NCBI GenBank assembly: GCA_035578905.1
Contig: JAQJVL010000744.1
Location: 124,001 to 188,000 of the forward strand
Length of the DNA: 64,000 nucleotides
Reading direction: 5' to 3'
Source: Stictocephala bisonia
Taxonomy: Eukaryota; Arthropoda; Insecta; Hemiptera; Membracidae
In this document: positions 23,801 to 37,300 of the stretch, piece after piece
Layout: each line of letters starts with the position of its first letter
Numbering within the stretch: the first letter of the stretch is position 1
Notes under the pieces: generated by a model
The model's database searches: none
What the model saw: only the letters and a program-made list of their open reading frames with translations
Told to the model about the DNA's origin: nothing
Translations under genes and position numbers: made by a program

Positions 23801-26800
23801 GAAAAAAATAAAATATAGTAGCTATCGTCTTAAAAACCGAAACAGCGACAACTTTATATAAAAAACTAAACAAAATTAAATTAACCCTAAGAAACAATAT
23901 AGAATGACTAACTTGATAAAGAGTACTAACTAAAGTAGATAAACTTAAAAGTAGAGAGTTAAACACTAAGTAAGAAATCGAAAAGTAAATAAAAAAATAT
24001 CTTCTATAAAAATGGCTAGGAGCAACAGCTGTAATAGGAAACACCTAACTAATGATAAGTAGAAAACTACTGTAGAAAATGATTATTCTAACTTGTCAAT
24101 TAAATAAAAGAAATGTAAGAATTAATAAGATATTTAAAATAATATTTTAAACTGAATCCAACAGGAGTGGTAGTATAGGAAAGCACGGAAGCGGTCTGTA
24201 ACAAAACAGCAACTGGACTGATCAAACCACACTGCGTGCAAGAATGTCTGTTCTCTGAGGAAGGGAGGTGTGTTATCAGTATTGACCTTTAGACTAAACC
24301 CAGAAATTCATGACCGAGTCTGACATCAATTTTATGAATCACACCCTCTTTAACTGTTAGTTTTATATAAGTAAAAAACAGCTAACTAAACAACCTTCGT
24401 TAAATTTAGATCAGTAGCTACTCAAGTGACTACAAAAGTCGTTATATAAAAATTTAACATATATACGTGCAACGGTTCAATATCCTAGGTCCTATCATTG
24501 TAGACATAAAGTTATTATAGTTGATCAGAATTAGTAAAGAAATAATATATTATTTTATCCTAGTAACGTTATCTTATTCCTAAAACTAAAACACTATAAG
24601 AAATAAACCGGCTATACAAATTAATTAAATTAGTCAAATACAGCACTTATGGCCGACATATTGCTTTTCATATTTATTTTTTTAAATATTGTTTTTGGGC
24701 TGTTCTAGCACTAAAGCTGTTCAAAGTTGTTGAAAACTACATTCTTTACCATAATACTATGTGTTAAAAAAGTTAAACCAACTAATTATTAGAGAAATAT
24801 TTGCCAAAAACAGCGTGATTTCTCCACTTTCTGATGAAATTTTGGAAGTTTGTGATTTTTTAAGCCAAACGGTGAGAGATATGAAAAAAAGGCAAGTAAC
24901 CAAAGTTGTAGATAATCTAATTCCTGGCTGACAATTTTGTATCAAATTTTCAATTCGATGAACGGTTAAGCCAGTAGAGCCAAAAAACTGGATCGACTAC
25001 ACTACGCATTTGGGGCTTTTTGCCACCCCAAAAACCCCCCTTAGAGTTGAAATTTCCCAAAATCCTTTCTTATTACACGCATTCAGTATGCAAGGAATAT
25101 TGTGTAAAAATTTCAGCTTCCTAGGTATTACCGTTTGGGCTGTAGAGCGATCAGTGAGTGAGTCAGTCAGTGAGTGGTATTTGGCTTTTATAGATATAGA
25201 TAGCTAGCCATGAGGCACTTTAACAGGAGGGTGCTTAAAGATACGGCTGAACTCCTTAAGGAATGCAATAAGAACTATAACACTCCGCACCTCTCCGTCG
25301 TACAGTGAAACTGTCATCAGTGAGGCCAGTTGATATAATGTAAACCACCCCTACACAGTGCTCCATAGCTAATTGCATGTTCATTTCCTACCCAAATGTA
25401 GATTGGTGGTAAACTGGGAATAAAATATATTTATTAAGTTCAGTAGGAAAACTACATTACCCACATTACTTTATAAAAACTTAATGTATTATTTTTAATT
25501 GAGGAAAGTATTGTTTATGATTATTTCTCAGTCCAGTAATAGCCCTAATTTTCAAATTATCATTTTACCAATCTGATGTTAATGACTTCATCTTATTAGA
25601 AAAAACACATTTAAAATAGCAATCACTGTTTATTAAAAACAGAAGATCACTTTAAATTACTCGAACCTGTTCCAAGATAATGTAATTACCAGTTGTATCC
25701 TTGTGAGGTACCGCTTCCACCAGAGGTACTTCTGGACTCTTGGACCCAAGAAAGCGAGGAAGTAGTAGCTATACATCAACACGTGAACAAATGCGTTCAG
25801 GACAACCAATGGAGTTGACTGTTGAGCTGAAAAGAAATATCTGGTGCAGTTTATTGAACATTAGAAAGTCATGTTTTGTATAACTCCTAGGTATAGCCTA
25901 ATCCGTAACGAAAATTTACACTAAGTAAAAGAAAGTTTTTAAAATAGTCGATTAGATTTTGGTTTAGTGTACGATTGGTGTTAGGTCTGCTCAAATCAAG
26001 GAAATGTTTTGAATATAGAAGGCAGTATTTAACCTGTCCATTTAATAATTATATTTGCTTCATAGTTTTACATAATAGTGTATATAACTTCTGTAAATCA
26101 TACCAACAAACCCAAGTTAAAAAATATGCAAAAGTTATGCATTATAAATATCCATATCATTACATAAACTGGGGAGACTTATTGATTTTATATAGACCTG
26201 TTTATGATATTGCTATGCAATGTATTGTTTATTATATTGCTATGATGTTTTGTTTACCACTGCACATGTGTGGGTGGGCGAGTTGGCGTTTACCACTGCT
26301 CATGTGTGGGTGGGCGGTTGGGTCTTTACCACTGAACGTTATGGATGGATTGGTGGGTGTTTACCACTTCACATGTGTGGTTGGGTGGGCGGGTCTGAAA
26401 TACACCATTTTACGCGTAAGGGTGGGCGGGTGGGTCAACACCATTATACGTGTATGGGTGGGTAATATACCAATACCACTATATGAGTATCTCCAATACC
26501 ACTGTACGAGTATGGGCGGGTAGTTTGACCAATAACACTGTACGAATATGGGCGGGCGGGTCTGCCAATACCACTGTACGAGTATGGGCGGGTGGGTGGC
26601 CCAACACCGCTTTACGAGTATGGGTGGGTGGGTTGAGAGCAAACTTTTGATTACATTACGTAAAAAAATTGAGATTGAGTTATCTGGGTCTGATAAGCGC
26701 AAAATGATACGCTCGTTATTTGAATCTGCTTCGCCAAGTTTATCCAAACCCAAGACCATGCCTCTGCCAGCTGATAATGTCAAGTTACAAACAATTGATC

Positions 26801-28298
26801 TTGTGACAGTTGAAAATAACATCAACCACCTTTCAGGTGGAGCTGAAGACGTTTATCCAAGACGCTTTACTGTTGCCACCACACCATTCTTCGAGGAACT
26901 GAGAGTACTTCGTAAAGAGCTGGCTTATCTTGGATGTACGGTGACTTAGGTGGAACAGGACCAATACAATTAATAATAAATAGTTTTTTACACGGTAAAT
27001 AGGTCACACGGGGCCTTCCGTCATCCATTGCAATGTAAATTTATAAATAAAAGTACACGGCAGGGGAAGAGTAGTTTTTATGTCACTTCGACCACTAAGT
27101 GCATATATCTCTCTCACTAGTGCATTCAGTCGATTGATTTACATGTTACCTAACTATAATAGCACGTATTGTCCCTGTTTTCTATTTAATGTATTTGTCA
27201 TACTGTGTTATTTAACTAATGAAGATCTAAGTTAAACTCGATTTTAAAGTGGAAATAATAGTTTAAACATAAGATAAATATATTGTTTAGGGACAATCAT
27301 ATTATATTTAGTCAACTATTTATTTTCATCAGTGATTGAATACCTCATGTTTCTGAAACCTATTATATGTATATTTCGTTAAGTTAGTACAGTATAAATA
27401 TATACGAGTTTGAAGTAATAGTACAATGTCTGATTATGACAACTAAGACACTTTTGAAATATGTTTATAGTATACCTTTTACATATTTCATCGTATACCA
27501 TACGAAAAACACCATCGCCACGTGGTGATAAAGGTGCAGATAGGTCACGTGTGATTGTTTCTTCCGGAGGACCATTATGATCTGAAATGTATGAAATAGT
27601 TAATCAATTCACCTAGTCCCAGAAATACCTGTATATTATGTGGTAAGTTTTGTATAAAATAAACATGCATTTACTTGCACCATTCACTTTCCAAGCACAA
27701 AACGCTCGCTGCGCTCGACACACCTCGGTCTTCGGCTTTGGTATGTGACTTTTGACTACGAGTAATAGTAAATTTACTATATAACGTAAAATCACAATAT
27801 TAAATGTATTTAAAGTATCTCACTCACACTACTTGCGTAGCTACCTATTTATTAGTATCAATACTAATAAATAAATCCCATTGGTATTACTTAGCATATT
27901 TCAAATGTGTTCATTTCATTTGTTTTTGTTTAACAGCTGAAGATTAAACTAATAGTACAATTACAGTATTAATGTGGTATAGTATTAAACATTTTGTCAA
28001 TAGTATAATGTTAAACATACAACATATGTATGTTTATTTATTTACAAAACAGCTGTTATTAATCTACTAAAATCAACCCAAAATTATCCTTATGGAACAA
28101 TATTTTAGGGGTAGTTTCTACCCCTAGGAGTACTTTATCAAGGTGAAAATACTGTGATTGATATATTTAATACCTAAAGAAACAGTGTTCAAAGTTCCAT
28201 ATTTCTATCTACAAGGGAAGTTAGAGAATTAGTGATGAGTGTGTGAGTGAATGAGTGAGTCAGTTAGCCAGAGCTTTCTTTTAAACATACATACATAA

Positions 28299-28352
<54 letters not shown>

Positions 28353-31300
28353 GTTGCCACATTATCTGTATACTTACATTGTTTGATTTTAAGTTAGTCT
28401 AAAAGATAAAAAGTTTTACAGATGATATTATTTGTAATAATGTATAACTATTAATAATCGTCATGAATTATTTCTGTAAATATATAAAAAACAAAAAGTT
28501 CAATTAGGGATAAAATGTATTTATTTTGAGCATAAAAGAAAAATCCAAATAGTATGTGTAATGTTCAGTTAAGGAAATTCAATTGTTATAAAAACAGAAA
28601 ATTAGAGCAGTTAATCTTAGAACCAGTCAAACATGTTAACAGTTATGTTAAGCCTGGAATATGCAAACACTTTTGCAAAAATATCCTTTCTTAAATTTAC
28701 TTATTTATTTGCACCTTGAGTACGTACGACTCCAAATCATACTTACTGTATCAAGTAGGTCGATTATCTTTGAGCAAAGATAATGCCATGTTGAAACATG
28801 AAACTGAAACAAAATGAACTGTTTGTAAACAATGCATTAAATATACGGATTACACCATACGCCAGTTATTGTACAGTGTTTATTTTGTTTATTAGACTTA
28901 TTTCATAACAGAGAACGTCAGTTTAGAGCAGTTAAGCTTAGTTGATCTATTTGACTTTTACATGTAGTCCATTTGGCATATAGCTTAATTTAATGGTCAG
29001 TATGATTGGTTTGTTAATAAGACAGAGATGAGATTAAGTTAGGAGTGTAGGGGGAGTTGGACTAGGATAGGTTAGCATGAAGCAACTATAATCTTCAGTT
29101 AAAAGTCTTAAAGATTTTCACTTGTGGAAAAATAAAACGCCCACTGAATTAGTAGTAGGTTTTGACACTGAACATTCTGAACGTAACATTTATATAGTAG
29201 AATAAAGGTATATACTTGATTGGACGTTTTGCAAAAATAAAAATATCTCAATTTATTTATTATTTATCTAACATTTTTTCAACTCGTTTTGTTTTTTTCT
29301 TTAATACTTACTAAATAACGTAAGTGATAAGTTTTGTTTGGATGAGCAGGGTGGCAGCTGTGCTGGAAGAGATAGGTCACTGCATCGTAGGACGACAACA
29401 CCTAGAATGCCACAAGTATTGTTTAGAATGTAGGTACAGTAACAGTTTTATTTATATAGTTCACCGTTAGAATATACATCGTATGCATGTACCAAATTAT
29501 GCAGTGATAAAGTAAAATCGTATTTAGTTGAGTAACAAAACACTAGTCTTTACTAGTCTTTATAAATGATTTTCATGTTACATATTAAATTCTTATGTTA
29601 CTTGATCGTTGTATTAGTTAGAACAGCTTTTATTTAAGTAATATTTATCTAAATCAATATACATACAAAATTAATCAATATTATGCTCACCAATCTATTA
29701 CAATAAATTTGTACAAATACCTTATACAAATCAAGACCATTATAAGAGGGAGAGTAATGATTATTTGTGTATAACATTTAACATTTTTGAACAATCTGAT
29801 GAAAATTATTTATAACCAAGGCAGAATAATGTTTACCATACAATAAAAAAAGGGTTTAACAGGACTGGAAATAGAGTAATGAGGCGTACTATTCATGTCC
29901 AAAGAAAACTGGCAAATAGAGTAATGAAGCTTACTAGATATGACCAAGCAAAACTGGCAAATAGAGTAATGAAGCTTACTAGCTATGACCAAGGAAAACT
30001 GGCAAATAGAGTAATAAGGCTTACTAGCTATGACCAAGCAAAACTAGAAAACATAGTAATTAGCTTTGCCCAAGGAAAACTGGAAAAATTAACTAATGAG
30101 ATGCCTACTATCTATGCTATAGGACAGGAAGCAAATTTACTTAAGAGATGCTTACTATCTATGGCTTAGGACAGCTAGCAAATTGACTAATGAGAAGCCT
30201 ACTATCTATCCCTAAGGACAGCTAGCAAATTGACTAATGAGAGGCCGACTATCTATGCCCTAGGACAGCTAGCAAATAGAGTAATAAGAGGCCTACTCTC
30301 TATGCCTTAAGACAGCTAGCAAATTGACTAATGGGAGGCCTTCTTGCTATGCCTTAGGACAGCTAGGAAATAGACTAATAAGAGGACTATTATCTATGCC
30401 TTAGGACAGCTAGCAAATTGACTGATGAGATGCCTACTATCAATGCCTTAGGACAGCTAGCAAATGGAAAAATGTAAGACCCACTATCTATTCCTTAGGG
30501 CAGTTAGCAAACAGAGTAATGATAGGCATACTCTCTATGCCTTAAGACAGCTAGAAAATAGACTAATGAGAGACCTACTAGCTATGCCTTGGGATAGCTA
30601 GTAAATATACTAATGAGAGGTTTACTAGCTATTACTAAGGAGAGCTAGTAAATAGACTAATGAGAGGCCTACTATATATGCCTAAGGACAGCTAGAAAAT
30701 AGACTAATGAGAGGCCTACTAATTATGCCTTAGGAAAGCTAGCAAATAGACTAATGAGAGGCCTACTAAGTATGCCCTAAGACAGCTAGCAAACTGACTA
30801 ATGAGAGGCCTACTATCTATGGCTTAGGACAGCTAGCGAATTGGCTAATGAGATGCCTACAATCTTTGCCTTGGGACATCTAGCAAATTGACTAATGGAG
30901 ATGCCTACTATCTATGCTATAGGACAGCTAGCAAATTGACTAAAAAGAGGCCTACCATCTATGCCTTAGGACAGCGAGCAATTTGATTAATAAAAATCTA
31001 TAGCTTAGGACAGCTAGCGATTGGATAATGAGATGCCTACTATCTATGCCTTAAGACAGCTAGCAAATAGACTATTGAGAGGCCTACTATATATGCCAAG
31101 GACTGCTAGCAAATAGACTAATGAAAGCCTACTAATTATGCCTTAGGAAAGCTAGCAAATAGACTAATGAGAGGACTACTAACTATGCCTTTAGACAACT
31201 AGAAAATTGACTAATGAGATGCCTACTAGCTATGCCTTAGAACAGCTGGCAAATAGACTAATAAGAGGTCTACTATCTATGCCTTAGGACATCTAGCAAA

Positions 31301-34300
31301 TAGACTATAGAGAGGCCTACTAAGTATGCCTTAGGACAGCTAGCAAATTGACTAATGAGAGGCCTACTATCTATTCCTTAGGCTAGATAGCAAATTGCCT
31401 AATGAGTTTCCTACTATCTATGCTATAGGACAGCTATGACTAATGAGAGGCCTACTAATTATGCCTTAGGAAAGCTAGCAAATAGACTAATGAGAGGCCT
31501 ACTAAGTATGCCTTACGACAGCAAGCAAACTGACTAATGAGAGGCCTACTATCTATGGCTTAGGACAGCTAGCGAATTGGCTAATGAGATGCCTACAATC
31601 TTTGCCTTGGGACACCTAGCAAATTGACTAAAAAGAGGCCTACCATCTAAGCCTTAGGACAGCGAGTAATTTGATTAATGAGATGCTTACTGTCTATAGC
31701 TTAGGACAGCTAGCGATTGGATAATGAGATGCCTACTATCTATGCCTTAAGACAGCTAGCAAATAGACTATTGAGAGGCCTACTATATATGCCTTAGGAC
31801 AACTAGTAAATATACTAATGAGAGGTTTAGTAGCTATTACTAAGAAGAGCTAGCAAATAGACTATTGAGAGGCCTACTAAGTATGCCTTAGGACAGCTAG
31901 CAAATTGACTAATGAGAGGCCTACTATCTATTCCTTCCAGATAGCAAATTGCCTAATGAGTTGCCTACTTTCTATGCCTTAGGACAGCTAGCGAATATAC
32001 TAAGGAGATGCCTACTATCCATGCCTTGGGACGGCTAGCAAATAGAATAATGAGATGCCTACCATATATGGCTTAGGACAGCTAGCAAATTGACAAATGA
32101 GATGCCTACTATCTATGCCTTAGGACATCTAGCAAATAGACTAATGAGAGGCCTACTAGCTATGCCTTAGGACAGCTGGCAAATAGACTAATGAGAGGCC
32201 TACTATTTATGCCTTAGGACAGCTAGCAAATAGAATAATGAGATTCCAAGTACCTCTGCCTTAGGACAGCTAGCAAATAGACCAATGAGAGGCTTATTAT
32301 CTAGGCCATAGGACAGCTAGCAAATTGACTAATATGAGGCCTACTATTTATGCCTTAGGACAGTTATTAAATTGACTAATGGGAGGCCTACTATCTATGC
32401 CTTAATATAGCTAGCAAATTGTCTAATGAGAGGCCTACTAGCTATGCCTTAGGACAGCTGGCCAATAGACTAATGAGAGGCCTACTATTTATGCCTTAGG
32501 ACAGATATAAAATTGACTAATGAGATGTCTCCTAGCTATGCGTTAGGACAGCTAGCAAATAGACTAATTAGAGGCCTACTATCTAGGCCTTAGGACAGCT
32601 AGCAAATTGACTAATGAGAGGCCTACTATTTATGCCTTAGGACAATTAGCAAATTGACTAATGAGAGGCCTACTATCTAGGCTATAGGACAGCTGGCAAA
32701 TTGTCTAATGAGAGACCTACTATCTATGCCTTAGAACAGCTAGCAAATAGAGTAATGAGAGGCCTACAAGCTATGCCTTAGGACAGCTAGCAAATAGAGT
32801 AATGCTAGGCATACTAGCTATGCGTTAGGACAGCTAGCAAATAGAGTAATGCTAGGCATACTAGCTATGCGTTAGGACAGCTAGCAAATAGAGTAATGAG
32901 AGGCCTACTAGCTATGCCAAAAAAAAAAAACTGGCAAATAGACTAATGACAGGACTACTAGCTATGCCTAAGTGAAATAATTTACTAAAATAATTTGTTA
33001 GTTCTTGTGTTATAAGAATAACTAGTTACAATTATAAATAAATCCATAAATCTTACTGAAGTTAAAAATAGGACTTCGTCTAAGTACTTTTAATAAAATA
33101 TATCAGTTTAACTTTTTTTGCTGCTAAAATGACAACTAGAACCATTAATCGAAATATACGATTATTTTATATAGAAAGCAATGATCAACCCTGTGAGTGT
33201 GAAGTGTAATTGATTCATGATTTATTGTTCGAAAAATAATTTAAGTATATTATTCCCTTTTACTAAGAGCATATACGAAACAGTCAGGTTTATTATGGCT
33301 TTAAACTAAAGATCTAGGATAGCTCAAGCCAACGTTTGGTATAGTTCCATTTGTATTTGATCCATTTTTTACCAATATTTTTATATTAAAAAAACTTATA
33401 GTTTTATTTGGGTTTAATTAAATTAAATTAAAACAAAATAAACATTAAATTACAGCTTTTAAAATTGGTAAAAGGAATTCTGTCTCGACGGATTAACAGT
33501 GTTCTAACCTTTTGTAAAATCCTGACACAGCAAATAAGATGGATTATCCCGGGATTATTTGAATTTCTTGCACAATTCAGTATTTTTCAAATAATGACCT
33601 TGTTTAAACACGTCCTTAATGTGACCCCACACAATGTAATGCAGTGGTCATATATCAGGTGATCTTGCCGGTCATTGAACAGCTCTTCTCCTAACTTCCC
33701 AGCGATTGGGAAACGTGTTGATTAAATACGGGTGTACATGCTGACCCTAGAGCGGAGGTGCTCCATCTTTCTGGAACCAGACTTGATTAATGTTCTTTGT
33801 TGCCACCTGAATAGCCAGTGTAGTAAACTAATATTACATCATGTTTATGTACATTGCAGGTTTAAGGTTCCCATCGGTAAAAATGTCTTACAATTTAATC
33901 TCTTTCACACCCTTGAAATATGTTATTTTTCTGAATTTTGCTCTCTCACCAAGTGGAATAACGTCAGACCGATACCAAGAACTGTCCCAGTTTAAGTTTT
34001 TATTGATGTGGATGCTTGCTTTGTATAAAATGTTTTTTGATAAATTATATTATAACAAATATTTTGAATTTGTAAAATTGGACTCTTCAGTTGAAGTCAT
34101 CGTTAGAAAGTTCTTGAATGAAGTTGATTGCATAACTTTTACATATGTTTGTGCAAAACTTAAAAAGTGTAAAAAAGAAAAAAGTACGTTTGGAAAATGT
34201 TTGAAGAGCCCAATAATATGATTGGGATTCCCCAGAACACTTTGCAAAACATCCATCGAAACTCCATGGTAATAGTAGGCTGGTCCTTCAGTTCCTTGAC

Positions 34301-37300
34301 TGTATCTGTCTCTCCTGATGTTTTATAGATTTTAGTACTCCTAATTTTGAAATAGGGTCACAATTAGGGCTAGATATAGGTTTTTCATCTCATCTTTTAA
34401 TTTCACTTACATTGAGATCTAAAAGTTCACTAATGTACAGTTTAGTAGATAATAAAAATACTAACCACTTGCTGATAAGATTGGGGTTCCCTGACTGGTT
34501 ATCATGGTTGTTATTAATATGTTTACCTACATCTAAACAGTACTTATTAATGATTTATCTATTACTTCTTGAACAATAATTATTTTAAATTTTATTTAGC
34601 CATAATATTTGTATTCAGATGAGATAGCGACCTGTACGAGTAAGTTTCATCAATCATTTTCTCTTTTAAAGACCTTTAAAACTGATATAACGTTACGTGA
34701 ATTTAATTTTAAAATATTTAAAGACCAATATTAAGCATTAAGAAAGCAGGGGCAAATAGTGATTCCAACCTTAATTCATAATTGTATACTTTACTAAATT
34801 ATAATGAGTGTAGTTTTTCTGGGCACAGTTACGAACAATTAATAACATGGATCCATACTGTAGAATCACCATTTATATTTGTTTGTAATTAATAAATATT
34901 ACTTAGAAATGAGATCCTCAAGATTCAAAATATATACAAGAATAATGTTAGCTAAAAATAGATAGTATTTCAACATTAATATTGACTTAACTCTAACAAT
35001 ATACTTTCAAGTACTCTTCCTGGCATGTTGGTTGCTTATTTAGAGTGTTTATTATAATAGATAAGATAGTTTGAGCTAGATTTTATCTATCGATGTTCAC
35101 CAGGCAAATACTGCCATAATTACCATATATATAATCCAACAGTTGTAAATAACTTGAATTATGTTGTAGACCATCATGAATCGCTGTAGCTCGAAGGCCT
35201 GTCTACTCTTCATGGCGCGGGGCCCCAGGTAGAGCACGAAGGTCAGATAAATGGTGAGAATTGATAACATGGGAACCGGCGAATTAATTAGCAGCCATTT
35301 GTCAATTACACCTTCTGTTAACAAAATACACATTGTGTGAAAACACAGGGTACGCTGCACAACTGTGGATAGGTGAACGGTTAAAGAATGAAACACCACA
35401 CATATTCGTCGCTGTATGAGCGACGAATATGTGTGGGTAGGTCAAGAATGACGTACGCGTGTGTTGCATCATGTATAACGTAGGTCAGTGGTTCATGAAT
35501 GACATACTTGAGTGGGTGAGGGTTTAATGTCGTACTATTTTGGGTGTATCCATGAAGACGTAAGTAAGTGGGGGGTTCTTAAACGACAAATGTGTGCCAT
35601 GCAGACCTGAGTGGCTTACGTACAGTACATGAGTTGGTGATGATCGACAAACGGGTGTGTGTGTGGGACGTAAATTGCATACATATGTAGGTGGGTGGGT
35701 AATGAAATGTGCATATGTGTATACATGAGTAGGTGGGTCATTATTAACGTGTGTAGGTAGGTCTGAATAACGTACATAATTAAATGGGAAGATGGTATTG
35801 AAATTATATACATGTGGGGGTGGGTGATTGGAGAGTTGGCCGTTGGATAGATGGGCAAGTGGCGATGTTACTAGAAATTGTATGTACTAAAAATATATCT
35901 ATTACATAAGTAGCTGAATACTTTTCTAACTGGCATAATATGTGTTGGTGAATATTTCAATCGTATTAAATATTTTAAAATTTCAAGATTATTATAAGAT
36001 AGGTAAATTGTGAATGTTTGTAAGATATTCTTATTACATTAAAATCTGACTGAAATAATAATATTGAATTTAAATGAATGCAACCTACTAACCTAAAAAT
36101 ACATAGAAATACATGATAAAGTAACAAAAACAACCTGCTATTAGAATGGGTAAACACTGACTTGTGGAAATGTTACGCAAAGTATGAAAAACGACTAAGC
36201 TCTTAGAGCAGATTATTTTTTATACATTAATAAATGCTAGTTGACAAAAAGTTTATGTTTCAAGAAAATAAATGAACGATTTTATCCACCCTAGTAGTTT
36301 CAATGTTGCTTTACATATGTTAAAGATTTTGCCACACTACGTACCAAACAATAGACTTAAGACAATTTTTAGTGGGTATTTCACAATGTGAAGTTGATTT
36401 GTATGTCTCTAAAAAATGCTGATTTTTGGAAAACATTTTTGGTAAGTAGGAGCAATGACTGGACGAACACCAAATGCGTAATGTATTTGATGGAGTATAC
36501 CATTTATTTAGGGATACTAAACTGGTGTGAATTAAGCGCCATTTTTTATAAATATTAAATACTCATGTCTCCAGTAATGACTGTGGAACAACATTAGTCA
36601 AACTAATCCAATATCTACAAATACTCCAACTGTACAGAATTGCATTTAAATTTCTAGTTTTAATGATACATTTTGTTTTTTTCCGTTAAAAAAATTACTG
36701 GGAAATTTTTTTTATAATATGAAAGATTGATTGTAGTTTCTTACTTGAATACCATATTTATATAATACATATATATAATATATATATTATATATATATTT
36801 ATATAATATTTATATAATATTATATATTATAATAATTATTATTATATAGTATAATATATATATATATATATATAATATTTATATAATACAGAAATGCATG
36901 TCTGCCATTTCTGAGTTAGTAAAGTTGTTTTATATAGTATCTGTAATTGTTTGTTAATAAGAGAAAACTATGAAAATAATAAAAAGGAACAAAGTCATAA
37001 GAAAATAAATTACAAACACTAACTAATTAAAACTAACAATACTATAAAAAGAATCTTAACAGAAACACTAACAAAAAACGTGTACATGACAGTTTTCTTA
37101 TTGTTACTAATGAATAATGCCAACAATGGAAACCAAACCTAATATTAATTACATAAATATTAATTTATTAATATAATTACCTAATATTAATTACAGCTGT
37201 TCATATGAAATAGCAGACTGACATGAAATCAGCTGTTCAAAGTACACCATATTTAAAACAGCACTAGCCTTTGGTTAATGCGGTGAAACATAGTTTTACA

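Larger units (their letters stand above)
18629..25200 (-). mobile_element. Helitron with both ends, in ELO intron 6
   Basis: Coded on the minus strand. The 3' end is CTAG at 18632-18629, followed by T and preceded by a short hairpin (CCGTAGCAAAGCACGG); the 5' end is TCTATATCTATAAAAGCC from 25200, preceded by A. Insertion between A and T, a TC start, a CTAG end and a subterminal hairpin are the structural marks of Helitrons. Inside lie OTU, repeat, Rep and helicase coding remains (18740-23420) and a long noncoding leader (23450-25200). The gene is broken, so the copy is non-autonomous now. Confidence 0.85.

Noticed and set aside
25975..26650. Overlapping open frames through the G-rich minisatellite
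   Set aside because: All three frames are open because the unit is close to a multiple of three. The predicted proteins are only 12-residue repeats without a family match.
28190..28275. Possible second Helitron 5' end (tgagtgaatgagtgagtcag)
   Set aside because: It lacks the TC-TATA terminus and any partner end. It could be a fragment but cannot be supported.
29850..32968. Possible CRISPR-like array
   Set aside because: Units abut directly with no unique spacers, the setting is eukaryotic, and there are no cas genes. It is a satellite.
33732..34221. Plus-strand ORFs that could be a small gene
   Set aside because: The opposite strand carries clear mariner-like transposase blocks; these frames are shadows or chance.
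35097..35123. Longer ELO exon 2 using the GT at about 35101
   Set aside because: It would end in phase 2 and put exon 3 into a frame with an early stop. The donor at 35123 keeps phase 0.
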